From Desulfobacteraceae bacterium (lineage in GTDB: Bacteria > Desulfobacterota > Desulfobacteria > Desulfobacterales > JAABSP01), in NCBI GenBank assembly GCA_011390035.1, contig JAABTE010000002.1, positions 1 through 29,256 of the forward strand: DNA of 29,256 bases, given 5' to 3'. Under the pieces are notes generated by a model that saw only the letters and a program-made list of their open reading frames with translations, was not told where the DNA came from and did no database searches. Position numbers and translations under genes: made by a program. Below are positions 1 through 8,683 of the stretch, one piece after another (position 1 is the first letter of the stretch; each line of letters begins with the position of its first letter).

Positions 1-1037
1 CCGGGCGCTTTTTTAACTTCATCCACTACGGCCTGAACCCGGACACGGGCCTGATCGACTACGACGGGGCGGCCCGGCTGGCAAAAGAACACCGGCCCCG
101 GCTGATCGTGGCCGGCGCCAGCGCCTACCCGCGGATCATAGATTTTGAGCGCTTTGCCGAAATCGCCTCGTCCGTGGACGCCATCCTGATGGTGGACATG
201 GCCCACATCGCGGGTCTCGTGGCCGCCGGCGTCCATCCCTCCCCCGTGCCCCACGCCCATGTTGTCACCTCCACCACCCACAAGACCCTGCGGGGGCCCC
301 GGGGCGGTTTGATCCTGGCGGGAAAGGATATGGGTAAGGCCATCAACAGCCAGATCTTCCCCGGCACCCAGGGCGGGCCGCTGATGCATGTGATCGCCGC
401 CAAGGCCCTGGCCTTCCGGCTGGCGGCCGCGCCCGAATTCAAGACATATCAGACCGCAACGGTGGAAAACGCCAGGACCCTGGCCGAGGCGCTGCTGTCG
501 GCCGGCGTGGATCTGGTCTCCGGCGGCACGGACAACCACATGGTGCTGGTGGACCTGACCCGGCTGGACATCACCGGCAAGGACGCCCAGCTCGTTCTGG
601 AAAAGGCGGGCGTCACCATCAACAAGAACGCCATCCCCAACGAAACCCGCAGCCCCCAGGTCACCAGCGGCATCCGCATCGGCACGCCGGCGGTCACCAC
701 ACGGGGGATGGGGCCGGCCGAGATGCGGCGCATCGCCGAAATGGTGGTGACGGCGCTGAAAAACGCATCGGACGACGGCGCCATCGCCCGGGTGCGCCAG
801 TCGGTCCGGGAACTGTGCGACGCGTTCCCCCTGTATCCGGAAATGGACTCGCCGGAGACGGCCGCCGGAACCTATGGTATTGAAACCGGTGGCGTTGAAA
901 CCGATGACGTTGAAACCGGTCGAGCTGAAACCAATCGTGCAGAAATCGGTGGCGCGGGAACCGGTCGCACGGGAACAGGTCGCGCAGGAACAGGTGGCCC
1001 CGGAACCGGTCGGGCGGAAATGAACGCGATCGGATGA
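1..1037 (+). CDS. glyA: Serine hydroxymethyltransferase, 3' part (5' end outside window)
   Basis: PLP enzyme interconverting serine and glycine with transfer of the one-carbon unit to tetrahydrofolate. The frame is open from base 3, so the N-terminal part lies upstream of the window. Family blocks visible in order: the FFNFIHYG block, the SAYPR segment, DMAHIAGLVAAG, the PLP-lysine block TTHKTLRGPRGG, and the C-terminal block ending RELCDAFPLYP, where the family normally stops. Here about 60 extra residues follow, mostly a degenerate pentapeptide repeat (separate entry). The stop overlaps the start of the dCMP deaminase gene (ATGA), so the two are probably translationally coupled. The pairing makes sense: SHMT supplies methylene-THF and the deaminase supplies dUMP for thymidylate synthesis. 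The family call is certain; the function of the tail is unknown. Confidence 0.97.
   Translation, partial: GRFFNFIHYGLNPDTGLIDYDGAARLAKEHRPRLIVAGASAYPRIIDFERFAEIASSVDAILMVDMAHIAGLVAAGVHPSPVPHAHVVTSTTHKTLRGPRGGLILAGKDMGKAINSQIFPGTQGGPLMHVIAAKALAFRLAAAPEFKTYQTATVENARTLAEALLSAGVDLVSGGTDNHMVLVDLTRLDITGKDAQLVLEKAGVTINKNAIPNETRSPQVTSGIRIGTPAVTTRGMGPAEMRRIAEMVVTALKNASDDGAIARVRQSVRELCDAFPLYPEMDSPETAAGTYGIETGGVETDDVETGRAETNRAEIGGAGTGRTGTGRAGTGGPGTGRAEMNAIG
882..1016 (+). repeat. 15-bp tandem repeat, 9 units, coding the GlyA C-terminal tail
   Basis: Nine consecutive 15-bp units start at 882 with GAAACCGGTGGCGTT and drift to GGAACCGGTCGGGCG. They encode pentapeptides of the type ETGGV, ETDDV, ETGRA, GTGRT. 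The period is exactly five codons, so the frame is kept. The array lies beyond the normal end of SHMT and runs to about 20 bp before the next gene's start. Unit divergence suggests an old array. Confidence 0.9.
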
Positions 1038-1516
1038 GCCCTCTTCTGGAAACCGCCGACGCCCGGCCCTCCTGGGAGGCCTATTTCATGGACATCGCCC
1101 GCCGGGTGGCCCGCCGCTCCACCTGCCTGCGGCGGGCCGTGGGGGCGGTGATCGTGAAGGAAAAACGCATCCTGACCACCGGCTACAACGGCGCCCCCGC
1201 CGGGCTGCGCCACTGCCTGGAGGTGGGTTGCCTGCGGGCGGACCGGCACATACCCTCGGGAGAGCGCCACGAGCTGTGCCGGGGCATCCACGCCGAGCAG
1301 AACGCCATCATCCAGGCCGCCTACCATGGCGTTTCCATCCGTGACGGGGCGCTCTTTTGCACCAACATGCCCTGCGCCATCTGCGCCAAGATGATCATCA
1401 ACGCCGGCATCCGAACCATATATTATGGTCAGGAATACGAGGACACCATCTCCCGGGGGCTTTTCGAGGAGGCCGGCGTGACCATGATCCACATGCCGGC
1501 GGAGGAGGCATCATGA
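1034..1516 (+). CDS. comEB: Deoxycytidylate (dCMP) deaminase family protein
   Basis: 160-residue zinc deaminase expected to convert dCMP to dUMP for dTMP synthesis. The zinc site is clear: HAE at residues 86-88 (H86 ligand, E88 proton shuttle) and PCAIC with C114 and C117 as ligands. Other family marks are RRSTCLRRAVGAVIV, TGYNGAP and CAKMIINAGI. The ATG at 1034 overlaps the glyA stop (ATGA). No good Shine-Dalgarno is seen because the upstream DNA is the glyA repeat, so translation probably depends on coupling. The next gene, nrdR, starts 19 bp downstream. A broader cytidine/deoxycytidylate deaminase activity cannot be excluded. Confidence 0.93.
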   Translation: MSPLLETADARPSWEAYFMDIARRVARRSTCLRRAVGAVIVKEKRILTTGYNGAPAGLRHCLEVGCLRADRHIPSGERHELCRGIHAEQNAIIQAAYHGVSIRDGALFCTNMPCAICAKMIINAGIRTIYYGQEYEDTISRGLFEEAGVTMIHMPAEEAS

Positions 1517-1535
1517 AACCGGCGGAGGAAATCCC

Positions 1536-1997
1536 ATGAAGTGCCCATTCTGCGGCGAATTCGACAACCGGGTGATCGACTCGCGCCTGAGCAAGGACGG
1601 CCTGGCCATCCGCCGCCGCCGGGAGTGCAACGCCTGCCAGCGGCGCTTCACCACCTATGAGCAGATCGAGGCCATGCCGGTTATGATCGTGAAAAAGGAC
1701 GGCCGCCGGGAGGAGTTCAACCGGGACAAGGTGCGCTCCGGCATCCAGCGGGCCTGCGAGAAGCGCGATATCAGCATGAACATCCTGGATGTCTTCCTGG
1801 ACGATTTGGAGCGGGACCTGCGGGAGACGGGCCAGAAGGAGATCTCCTCGCACTTTATCGGCGAGAAGGTTATGGAAAGGCTACACGGCCTGGACGCGGT
1901 GGCCTATGTGCGGTTCGCCTCGGTGTATCGGGAGTTCAAGGACGTGAACGATTTCGTGGACGAACTCAAGACCATGCTGAACCGGGAGAAAAAATGA
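1536..1997 (+). CDS. nrdR: Transcriptional repressor NrdR
   Basis: 153-residue ATP/dATP-sensing repressor of ribonucleotide reductase genes. The N-terminal zinc ribbon is intact, with C3 and C6 (MKCPFC) and C31 and C34 (ECNAC), followed by the invariant RRFTTYEQIE. An ATP-cone occupies about residues 48-138 (VKKDGRREEFNRDKV through VAYVRFASVYREF). Length is normal for the family. The GGAGG just before the ATG at 1536 is a good ribosome binding site. The stop overlaps the ribD start (ATGA). Its position between a dCMP deaminase and ribD groups nucleotide and cofactor supply. No NrdR-box pair was found in the window, so its targets are elsewhere. Confidence 0.97.
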   Translation: MKCPFCGEFDNRVIDSRLSKDGLAIRRRRECNACQRRFTTYEQIEAMPVMIVKKDGRREEFNRDKVRSGIQRACEKRDISMNILDVFLDDLERDLRETGQKEISSHFIGEKVMERLHGLDAVAYVRFASVYREFKDVNDFVDELKTMLNREKK

Positions 1998-3250
1998 CCG
2001 CCGAAGACGGCCGCTTAAGGCAGGACGAGGACGCCAGCTCAGAAGACGCCCGCTCAATGGAAGACGTCCGGTTCATGAAAATGGCGCTGGCGCTGGCGGA
2101 AAAGGGCCGGGGCCGCACCTCGCCCAACCCCATGGTGGGGGCGGTGGTGGTCAAGGACGGCGAGGTGGTGGGCCGGGGATGGCATCAGAAGGCCGGCGGC
2201 CCCCACGCGGAGGTCCACGCCATCGACGACGCCGGAGAGCGGGCCAGGGGCGCCACCCTCTATGTGACCCTGGAGCCCTGCAATCACACGGGCCGCACCC
2301 CGCCCTGCTCGGAAAAGATCCTGGCCGCCGGCATCCGCCGGGTGGTGACGGCCATGGATGACCCGAACCCGAAGGTGACCGGCGGCGGCAACGGCCGCCT
2401 CCGGGCCGCCGGCGTGGCTGTGACCGCCGGCGTTTGCGAGGCCGAGGCGCGGCGGCAGAACGAGATCTTCGTCAAGCACATCACCACCGGCCGCCCCTTC
2501 GTGGTGGTCAAGTGCGCCGCCACTCTGGACGGGCGGATCGCCACCCGAACGGGCGATTCCAAGTGGGTGACAGGACCGGAGGCGCGAGAATATGTCCACG
2601 CCCTGCGAAGCGAGCTGGACGCCATCCTGGTGGGCATCGGCACCGTTCGGGCGGATGATCCGAGCCTGACGGCCCGGCTGTCCTCGGGCGGGGGAAAGGA
2701 TCCGATTCGCGTGGTACTCGACACCCATCTGACGCTGTCGCCGGACCGGAAGATGTTTCACGCCGGATCGACCGCGCCCACTTTGATCGCCACCGGCCCC
2801 GCCCCGCCGGCCGACCGCCCGGAGGCGCTGAACAAGTACAAACGCCGGGAGGCGCTGGAAAAGGCCAGCGGCCGGGCGGTCCTGGAGAAGGCGGGCGGCC
2901 GGGAGGCCCTGGAGAAGGCGGGCGGGCGGATCATCGAGGCGCCCCTTGCCGATGGCCGGGTGGATCTGGCGGCGCTGATGGACATCCTGGGCGGAATGGA
3001 CATCGCCAGCCTGCTGGTGGAAGGGGGCGCGGCGGTGATCGGCGCCTTCATCCGGGCCGGCCTCGCGGACCGGCTGGACCTGTTTTTCGCGCCCAAGCTT
3101 TTAGGCGGCGAGGGGATTCCCATCTGCTCGGGGCCCGGGCCGGCGCGCATGGCCGAGGCCATCGGCCTGTCGGATGTTTCAATCCATCGGTTCGGGCCGG
3201 ATATGATGATACGGGGGTATCCGATCAAAAACTGCGAGAATTTTGGATAA
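1994..3250 (+). CDS. ribD: Bifunctional riboflavin biosynthesis deaminase/reductase RibD
   Basis: Carries out the deamination of the GTP-cyclohydrolase II product and the following side-chain reduction in riboflavin synthesis. Deaminase domain about residues 25-165, with zinc ligands H71 (HAEVHA), C96 and C105 (PCNHTGRTPPC). Reductase domain about residues 168-410, with KCAATLDGRIA and SKWVTGPEAR. At 418 residues it is longer than the usual ~360-380. The excess is an acidic, degenerate N-terminal extension (first ~25 residues) and an inserted 9-residue repeat around residues 285-311 inside the reductase domain. Start ATG 1994 overlaps the nrdR stop. No other rib gene follows; the next gene is livK. 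Confidence 0.95.
   Translation: MTAEDGRLRQDEDASSEDARSMEDVRFMKMALALAEKGRGRTSPNPMVGAVVVKDGEVVGRGWHQKAGGPHAEVHAIDDAGERARGATLYVTLEPCNHTGRTPPCSEKILAAGIRRVVTAMDDPNPKVTGGGNGRLRAAGVAVTAGVCEAEARRQNEIFVKHITTGRPFVVVKCAATLDGRIATRTGDSKWVTGPEAREYVHALRSELDAILVGIGTVRADDPSLTARLSSGGGKDPIRVVLDTHLTLSPDRKMFHAGSTAPTLIATGPAPPADRPEALNKYKRREALEKASGRAVLEKAGGREALEKAGGRIIEAPLADGRVDLAALMDILGGMDIASLLVEGGAAVIGAFIRAGLADRLDLFFAPKLLGGEGIPICSGPGPARMAEAIGLSDVSIHRFGPDMMIRGYPIKNCENFG
2846..2926 (+). repeat. 27-bp tandem repeat, 3 units, inside ribD
   Basis: Three 27-bp units encode REALEKASG, RAVLEKAGG and REALEKAGG, and a partly matching segment precedes them. They are in frame and inserted into the reductase domain between conserved blocks, just before IIEAPLADGRVDL. 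The translation is charged and likely helical, and is expected to form a surface loop. Confidence 0.85.
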
Positions 3251-3285
3251 GAAGGGATCGGTCCGATGCCGGGAGGTCGATTAGT

Positions 3286-3323
3286 CGTTGATAAATATCA
3301 TTTTCTATGATATCGACTCAACG
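3286..3323 (+). promoter_or_regulatory. Bipartite inverted repeat upstream of livK
   Basis: In the 151-bp ribD-livK spacer, CGTTGA (3286-3291) pairs with TCAACG (3318-3323), and inside it ATATCAT (3295-3301) pairs with ATGATAT (3307-3313) around a 5-nt loop. There is no T-run, so it is not a classical terminator. It could be an operator or a leader hairpin. A weak promoter-like TTGATA-17-TATCGA (3288-3316) overlaps it. The dyad is directly seen; its role is inferred. Confidence 0.45.
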
Positions 3324-3401
3324 CCAGTCGCGTTAAGGCAAGCGAAACCCGTTCCACACCCCACACCCGTTTTTGAAACAGTTTTAACCAAAGGAGGCGT
3401 C

Positions 3402-4574
3402 ATGCGAAAAGGTCTGAAATGGATTGCCGCGGTATCCGTCATCACCCTGTTGCTCGCTCCGGTTGCCTGGGGCAAGGCCGAGCTGATCAAGGTCGGCATC
3501 AACGCGCCCATGACCGGCGATATTCCCAAGGTGGGCGAGGGCTCCAAGTTCGCCGCCCAGATGTGGCTGGAGGATATCAAGGCCGCAGGCGGCCTCGATG
3601 TGGGCGGCGTCAAGCATCCGGTTGAGCTCGTCATCGAGGACAACGAGTCCAAGGCGGAATCCGCCGTGAAGACCAACACCAAGATGATCACCGAAGACGA
3701 GGTGCTGGTCATCGTCGGCCCCCAGTCCTCCAAGCAGGCCGTGCCCGCGGGGGATGTAGCCAACAATTACAAGACCCCCATGATCAGCCCCTGGTCCACC
3801 AACCCGGACACCACCAAGGACCGGCCCTATGTCTTCCGGGGCTGCTTCCTGGATCCCTTCCAGGGGCCGGTGGTTGCCAACTTCATCACCAACGAGTTCG
3901 GCTTCACCAAGGCCGCCGTGCTGTACGACGTTGCCAGCGACTACCCCAAGGGCCTGGCCGAGTTCTTCAAAAAGGCCTGGGAGGAGCTGCATGGCCCCGG
4001 CTCCGTGGTGGCCTATGAAAGCTTCACCACCAAGGATGCGGACTTCAGCTCCCAGCTCACCAACATCATCAACTCCGGCGCCGAGGTGCTCTTCACCCCC
4101 CAGTATTACAACGAGGTGGCCCTTATCGTGCAGCAGGCCCATGAGCTGGGCTGGAAAAAGCCCATCGTGGGCAGCGACTCCTGGGGCTCTGCCGAAACCA
4201 TCGAGCTGTGCGGGGCGGCCTGCCACGGCCTGTTCTTCAGCACCCACTACGCCGCGGCCGGCGCCACCGGCAAAACAAAGGAGTTCATCGACCGCTATCA
4301 GGCCAAACACGGCTACATCCCCGACGACGTGGCGGCCCTGACCTGGGACGCTTTGGGCATCGTGGGCCAGGCCATCTCCACCTGCGGCAAGATCACCGGC
4401 GATGTCGAGGACGACCGCCAGTGCGTGCGGGACGCCATGGCCAAAATAAAGGAATACGACGGCATCACCGGCAAGATGACCTTCACCGAGGAGGGCGATC
4501 CCATCAAGTGCGCCGTGATCGTTAAAATCAGCGACAAGGGCGAGTACGAGTTCTATAAGTCCGTCTGCCCGTAA
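3402..4574 (+). CDS. livK: Branched-chain amino acid ABC transporter, periplasmic binding protein
   Basis: 390-residue Leu/Ile/Val-type (type I fold) periplasmic solute-binding protein that would deliver ligand to LivHM. The signal peptide is MRKGLKWIAAVSVITLLLA with likely cleavage just after the VAWGKA region. The mature part begins LIKVGINAPMTGD and contains VIVGPQSSKQAVPAGD, typical of the family. The start is ATG 3402, with AAAGGAGG at 3390-3397; an upstream open frame to 3288 has no good ribosome site and would bury the signal peptide. It is the first gene of a complete liv cluster. The ligand could also be an amide or other amino acid, since this family is broad. Confidence 0.95.
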   Translation: MRKGLKWIAAVSVITLLLAPVAWGKAELIKVGINAPMTGDIPKVGEGSKFAAQMWLEDIKAAGGLDVGGVKHPVELVIEDNESKAESAVKTNTKMITEDEVLVIVGPQSSKQAVPAGDVANNYKTPMISPWSTNPDTTKDRPYVFRGCFLDPFQGPVVANFITNEFGFTKAAVLYDVASDYPKGLAEFFKKAWEELHGPGSVVAYESFTTKDADFSSQLTNIINSGAEVLFTPQYYNEVALIVQQAHELGWKKPIVGSDSWGSAETIELCGAACHGLFFSTHYAAAGATGKTKEFIDRYQAKHGYIPDDVAALTWDALGIVGQAISTCGKITGDVEDDRQCVRDAMAKIKEYDGITGKMTFTEEGDPIKCAVIVKISDKGEYEFYKSVCP

Positions 4575-4627
4575 GCTTTCCGGAAAGTAAGCGCCCCGGC
4601 CGCCGGGCCGGGCGCGGCATCCAGACG

Positions 4628-4664
4628 GGCGGGCCGGGATCGATGTCGCGGTCCCGCGCCCGCC
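4628..4664 (+). terminator. Strong GC hairpin between livK and livH (attenuator or mRNA-stabiliser)
   Basis: GGCGGGC (4628-4634) pairs with GCCCGCC (4658-4664), and CGGGA (4635-4639) with TCCCG (4652-4656). This gives 12 bp with one bulged C (4657) and a 12-nt loop. Only TTTGT follows, so it is a poor Rho-independent terminator. A hairpin here would fit higher expression of the binding protein than of the membrane and ATPase subunits. A short palindrome CTTTCCGGAAAG also lies just after the livK stop. Confidence 0.5.
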
Positions 4665-4692
4665 TTTGTCGCAAGGACGAGGAACGATCCTT

Positions 4693-5616
4693 ATGGTTTT
4701 TTTCCTGCAAAACATCATCAACGCGCTCCAGTGGGGCAGCTTTTACGCCATGATCGCCCTGGGCTATTCCATGGTGTACAGCATTTTGATGCTGTTCAAC
4801 TTCGCCCATGGGGATATCTTCATGGTGGGGGCCTATATCGGCTTCGGCGTGGCCACTGGGCTGGTGACGCTGTCGGCCACCGGCTTCATCGCCCTGCCCG
4901 GATGGGTGATCCTGGTGCTGACCATCCTGCTGTCCATGTTTTTGACAAGCTTTGTGGGCATGATCGTGGAACGGGTGGGCTACCGGCCCCTGCGGGATGC
5001 GCCCCGGGCATCCGCGGCCATCACGGGCCTTATGATCGGCATCATCCTGGAAACCGGCAACCTGGCCCTGATGGGGGCCCGGCGGGTGAGCTTTCCGCCG
5101 CTGATCGAGTCGGTGACCTACAATATCGGCGGGGTGTTCGTCACCAACAAGAAGATCCTGATCGTGGTCGTCTCCCTGGCCTTCATGCTCGCCCTGCACC
5201 TGTTCGTCCAGCGCACCAGATACGGCATGGCCATGCGGGCCATGGCCTTCGACTTCGTGGTGGTGCCGCTGATGGGCGTGCCGGTGAACACCATCGCCCG
5301 GCTCACCTTCGCCATCGGGTCGGCCCTGGCCGCCGTGGCTGGCATCCTCTTCGGCCTGGCCTATCCGGTGCTGGACCCGTACATGGGCATCGTCTTCGGA
5401 TGGAAGGCCTTCGTGGCGGCGATCCTGGGCGGGCGCGGATCGATCATGGGCGCCACCCTGGCCGGGTTCCTTCTGGGCTTTATCGAGATCTTCGTGGCGA
5501 TGATCTTCCCGTCCACCCTGCGGGACCTGATCGCCTATTCCATCATTCTGCTGATCCTGGTCTTTCGCCCCCACGGATTTTTCGGCGAGCCCTACAGCGC
5601 ACGCCTGCGTCTGTAG
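4693..5616 (+). CDS. livH: Branched-chain amino acid ABC transporter permease LivH
   Basis: 307-residue inner-membrane permease. It begins VFFLQNIINALQWGSFYAMI and contains the LivH hallmark NFAHGDIFMVGAY near residue 45, then alternating hydrophobic segments. The coupling-loop region before the last helices includes AFVAAILGGRGSIMGA, where the ATPase subunit docks. The start is ATG 4693 with GAGGA about 9 nt upstream; a TTG at 4666 is possible but lacks support. Preceded by the livK hairpin and followed 75 bp later by livM; that gap contains a 12-bp palindrome at 5621-5632. Confidence 0.95.
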   Translation: MVFFLQNIINALQWGSFYAMIALGYSMVYSILMLFNFAHGDIFMVGAYIGFGVATGLVTLSATGFIALPGWVILVLTILLSMFLTSFVGMIVERVGYRPLRDAPRASAAITGLMIGIILETGNLALMGARRVSFPPLIESVTYNIGGVFVTNKKILIVVVSLAFMLALHLFVQRTRYGMAMRAMAFDFVVVPLMGVPVNTIARLTFAIGSALAAVAGILFGLAYPVLDPYMGIVFGWKAFVAAILGGRGSIMGATLAGFLLGFIEIFVAMIFPSTLRDLIAYSIILLILVFRPHGFFGEPYSARLRL

Positions 5617-5691
5617 CCGTGCCGCCGGCGGCCGCGCGATAAGCCGGCGCGACAACAGCCGGAACACAACCGGACACGAAAAGGTTTGAAA

Positions 5692-6999
5692 ATGGAAGCA
5701 AATCGCGACAAATCGCCTTCCCATCCCCCCAGGGGCAAGGGCGCGTTGCGGCGGGCCTGCGGCCGGGTGCCCCTGCTGGGCTGGCTGCTGGCCATCCTGT
5801 GCGCCGTTCTGCTGGAGCATTACCTGGGAAAGGCCCTGGCCGATCTTCTGGGGCTGCGCAAGATCCCCGTGCTGCTGGGGGTGGTCACCATCCTGAAAAA
5901 GCCGCTTCTGATGCCGAAAACGGTCCTCTTTGTTTTCCTCATCTACGCGCTGCCCATCGGGCTGACGGCCCGCCTGATCCGGGAGCCGGCCAACTGGCTG
6001 GCCGAGCGGCTCATGCGAATGCCGGTGCTGATCCCCGCGGCCGTCCATCTGGCCATCTTATACGCCATCCTGCACATATGGGGCGACGTGAGCGCCTATC
6101 GGGTACTCACCCTGAAGCTGACACTGATCGCCGTCATGCTGACTTTAAGCCTGAACGTCATCAACGGCTACATGGGCGAGTTTTCCTGCTCCCATCCCGG
6201 CTTCATGGCGCTTGGGGCCTACGCGACCTCGGTGTTCACGGTGGGCCTTTTCGCCACCGACAAGATCTTCGGCCCGGCCCTGCTGCCCGAGGCCCTGGGC
6301 GTTTATCTGTTTCCCGTGGCGCTGTTTCTGGGCGGCATGGTGGCGGCCCTCGGGGCCCTGGTGATCGCCATTCCCTCCTTCCGCACCCGGGGCGATTACC
6401 TGGCCATCATCTCCCTGGCCTTCCTGTTCATCGTAAAGAGCATGATCGAAAACCTTGAGTTCGTGGGCGGCCCCCGGGGCCTGAGCAGCCAGCCCGACTA
6501 CGCCAGCCTGCCCATGGTCTTTTCCGCCTGCGCCCTGTGCGTCTGGATCATCAACAACTTCGTGCGCTCCACCATCGGAAAGGCCCTCAACGCCGTGCGG
6601 GACGACGAGATGGCCGCGGACGCCATGACCGTCAACACCCGGCGCACCAAGATGGTGGCCTTCATGTTCGCCGCCTTCTGGGCGGGGGTGGCCGGCGGGC
6701 TATTCGCCCACGTTCTGCGCTACGTCAACCCGGCCACCTTCGGCATTCAGAAGCTGGCAGAGGTGCTGGCCATGGTCTATTTCGGCGGGCTCAATTCGGT
6801 TTACGGCTCCATAGTGGGCGCCGTGAGCCTGAGCATGCTGTCCGAGGCGCTGCGGCCCCTTGAGATCTTCAAGTGGATCATCATCCCGCTGCTGCTGATC
6901 CTGGTGATGATCTTCCGGCCCACCGGCCTGATCGCCTTTAAGGAATTCGACGGCCGGCGCCTGATGCAACCCCGAAACAGACCCGACAATGAGGTGTAG
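5692..6999 (+). CDS. livM: Branched-chain amino acid ABC transporter permease LivM
   Basis: 435-residue second permease. The LivM signature is clear: LSLNVINGYMGEFSCSHPGF, then FRTRGDYLAIISLAF and the coupling segment KTMVAF/GGLNSVYGSIVGA. The N-terminus is longer than in compact LivM proteins and adds about 120 residues with extra hydrophobic segments, as in long LivM forms that include an additional domain. The start is ATG 5692 (AAAAGG about 7 nt upstream); a TTG two codons earlier is possible. The stop is one base from the livG start, so M and G are coupled. It forms the transmembrane heterodimer with LivH. Confidence 0.94.
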   Translation: MEANRDKSPSHPPRGKGALRRACGRVPLLGWLLAILCAVLLEHYLGKALADLLGLRKIPVLLGVVTILKKPLLMPKTVLFVFLIYALPIGLTARLIREPANWLAERLMRMPVLIPAAVHLAILYAILHIWGDVSAYRVLTLKLTLIAVMLTLSLNVINGYMGEFSCSHPGFMALGAYATSVFTVGLFATDKIFGPALLPEALGVYLFPVALFLGGMVAALGALVIAIPSFRTRGDYLAIISLAFLFIVKSMIENLEFVGGPRGLSSQPDYASLPMVFSACALCVWIINNFVRSTIGKALNAVRDDEMAADAMTVNTRRTKMVAFMFAAFWAGVAGGLFAHVLRYVNPATFGIQKLAEVLAMVYFGGLNSVYGSIVGAVSLSMLSEALRPLEIFKWIIIPLLLILVMIFRPTGLIAFKEFDGRRLMQPRNRPDNEV

Positions 7000-7000
7000 G

Positions 7001-7770
7001 ATGGCCCTGCTCGAAATCCGGCACATGACCCATCACTTCGGCGGCCTGCGGGCGGTCCATGATTACAATCTATCCATAGAGCCCGGCCAGGTGCGGGGCC
7101 TGATCGGCCCCAACGGCGCGGGCAAGACCACCATCTTCAACCTGATCACCGGCATTTACCGGCCCTCGGAGGGCCAAATCCTGCTGGACGGCGCGCCCAT
7201 CGCGGGCCTTGCGCCCTACCAGATCGCCGACCGGGGCCTGGGCCGCACCTTCCAGGACCTGCGCCTGTGGCGCCACATGACGGTGCTGGAGCATGTGAAG
7301 CTGGCCCACTATTCCAAGCTCCGGTACGGGCTTTTCGGCGCCTTTTTCGGCACCCCCGCCCGACACCGGGAAGAGGACCGGATCACCCGCCGGTCCATGG
7401 AGCTTCTGGAGATGATGAACGTGGCCCACCTGGCCGACCAGCTCGTGCCCAACCTGCCCTACGGCGCCCAGCGCCGGGTGGAGATGGCCCGTGCCCTGGC
7501 CACCGGGCCCAAGGTACTCTTCCTGGACGAGCCCACCGCCGGCATGAACCCGGAGGAGCTGATCCAGATGATGGCCATCATCCGCAAGGTGCGCCAATCC
7601 CTGGGGCTGGCGATTTTTCTGATCGAGCATCGGCTCAAGATGGTCATGGAGCTGTGCGACATCATCCAGACGCTGGTCTTCGGCGAGGTGATCGCCGAAG
7701 GTTCCCCCGAGGAAATCCAGAACAACCCGGCCGTCATCGAGGCGTATCTGGGCAAGGAGATTGTGGAATA

Positions 7771-7771
<1 letters not shown>
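7001..7771 (+). CDS. livG: Branched-chain amino acid ABC transporter ATP-binding protein LivG
   Basis: 256-residue ATPase. Walker A is GPNGAGKTT (near residue 36), the signature region is LPYGAQRRVEMARALA (degenerate LSGGQ, as normal for LivG), Walker B is VLFLDEPTAGMNPEE, and the switch histidine lies in FLIEHRLKMVM. Start ATG 7001 with GAGG at 6991-6994; a start at 6989 would overlap livM and fits less well. The stop TAA shares its last A with the ATG of livF (TAATG), indicating translational coupling. Works as a heterodimer with LivF under LivH/LivM. Confidence 0.96.
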
Positions 7772-8483
<712 letters not shown>

Positions 8484-8487
<4 letters not shown>

Positions 8488-8512
8488 CACTTAAAAGCCC
8501 CCGTCGTTTTTA
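8484..8512 (+). promoter_or_regulatory. Sigma-70 promoter for the M23 peptidase gene, inside the livF stop
   Basis: Perfect -35 TTGACA (8484-8489), 17-bp spacer, -10 TTTTAT (8507-8512, 4/6). The -35 overlaps the livF stop codon. The resulting leader of about 165 nt is strikingly AT-rich compared with its surroundings, and no gene is seen in it. Confidence 0.55.
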
Positions 8513-8683
8513 TGCCATGAAACCGACCTTTTTTATAGACATGCGGTTCAATTTTTGTTATGGATCTTATAGTCGCTTTGCGGCATTGGCAAATGTTGAA
8601 GACAGAATTGTAAAGCATGGTGTTTACAAGCATGCCATCTACGTTAGAAAAAATCTTACCTTAACCGAAGGGAGCATCGGACG

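Noticed and set aside
4528..6048. 506-residue minus-strand frame opposite livH/livM
   Set aside because: GC-rich shadow of real genes; the translation is His/Gly/Gln-rich with no domain.
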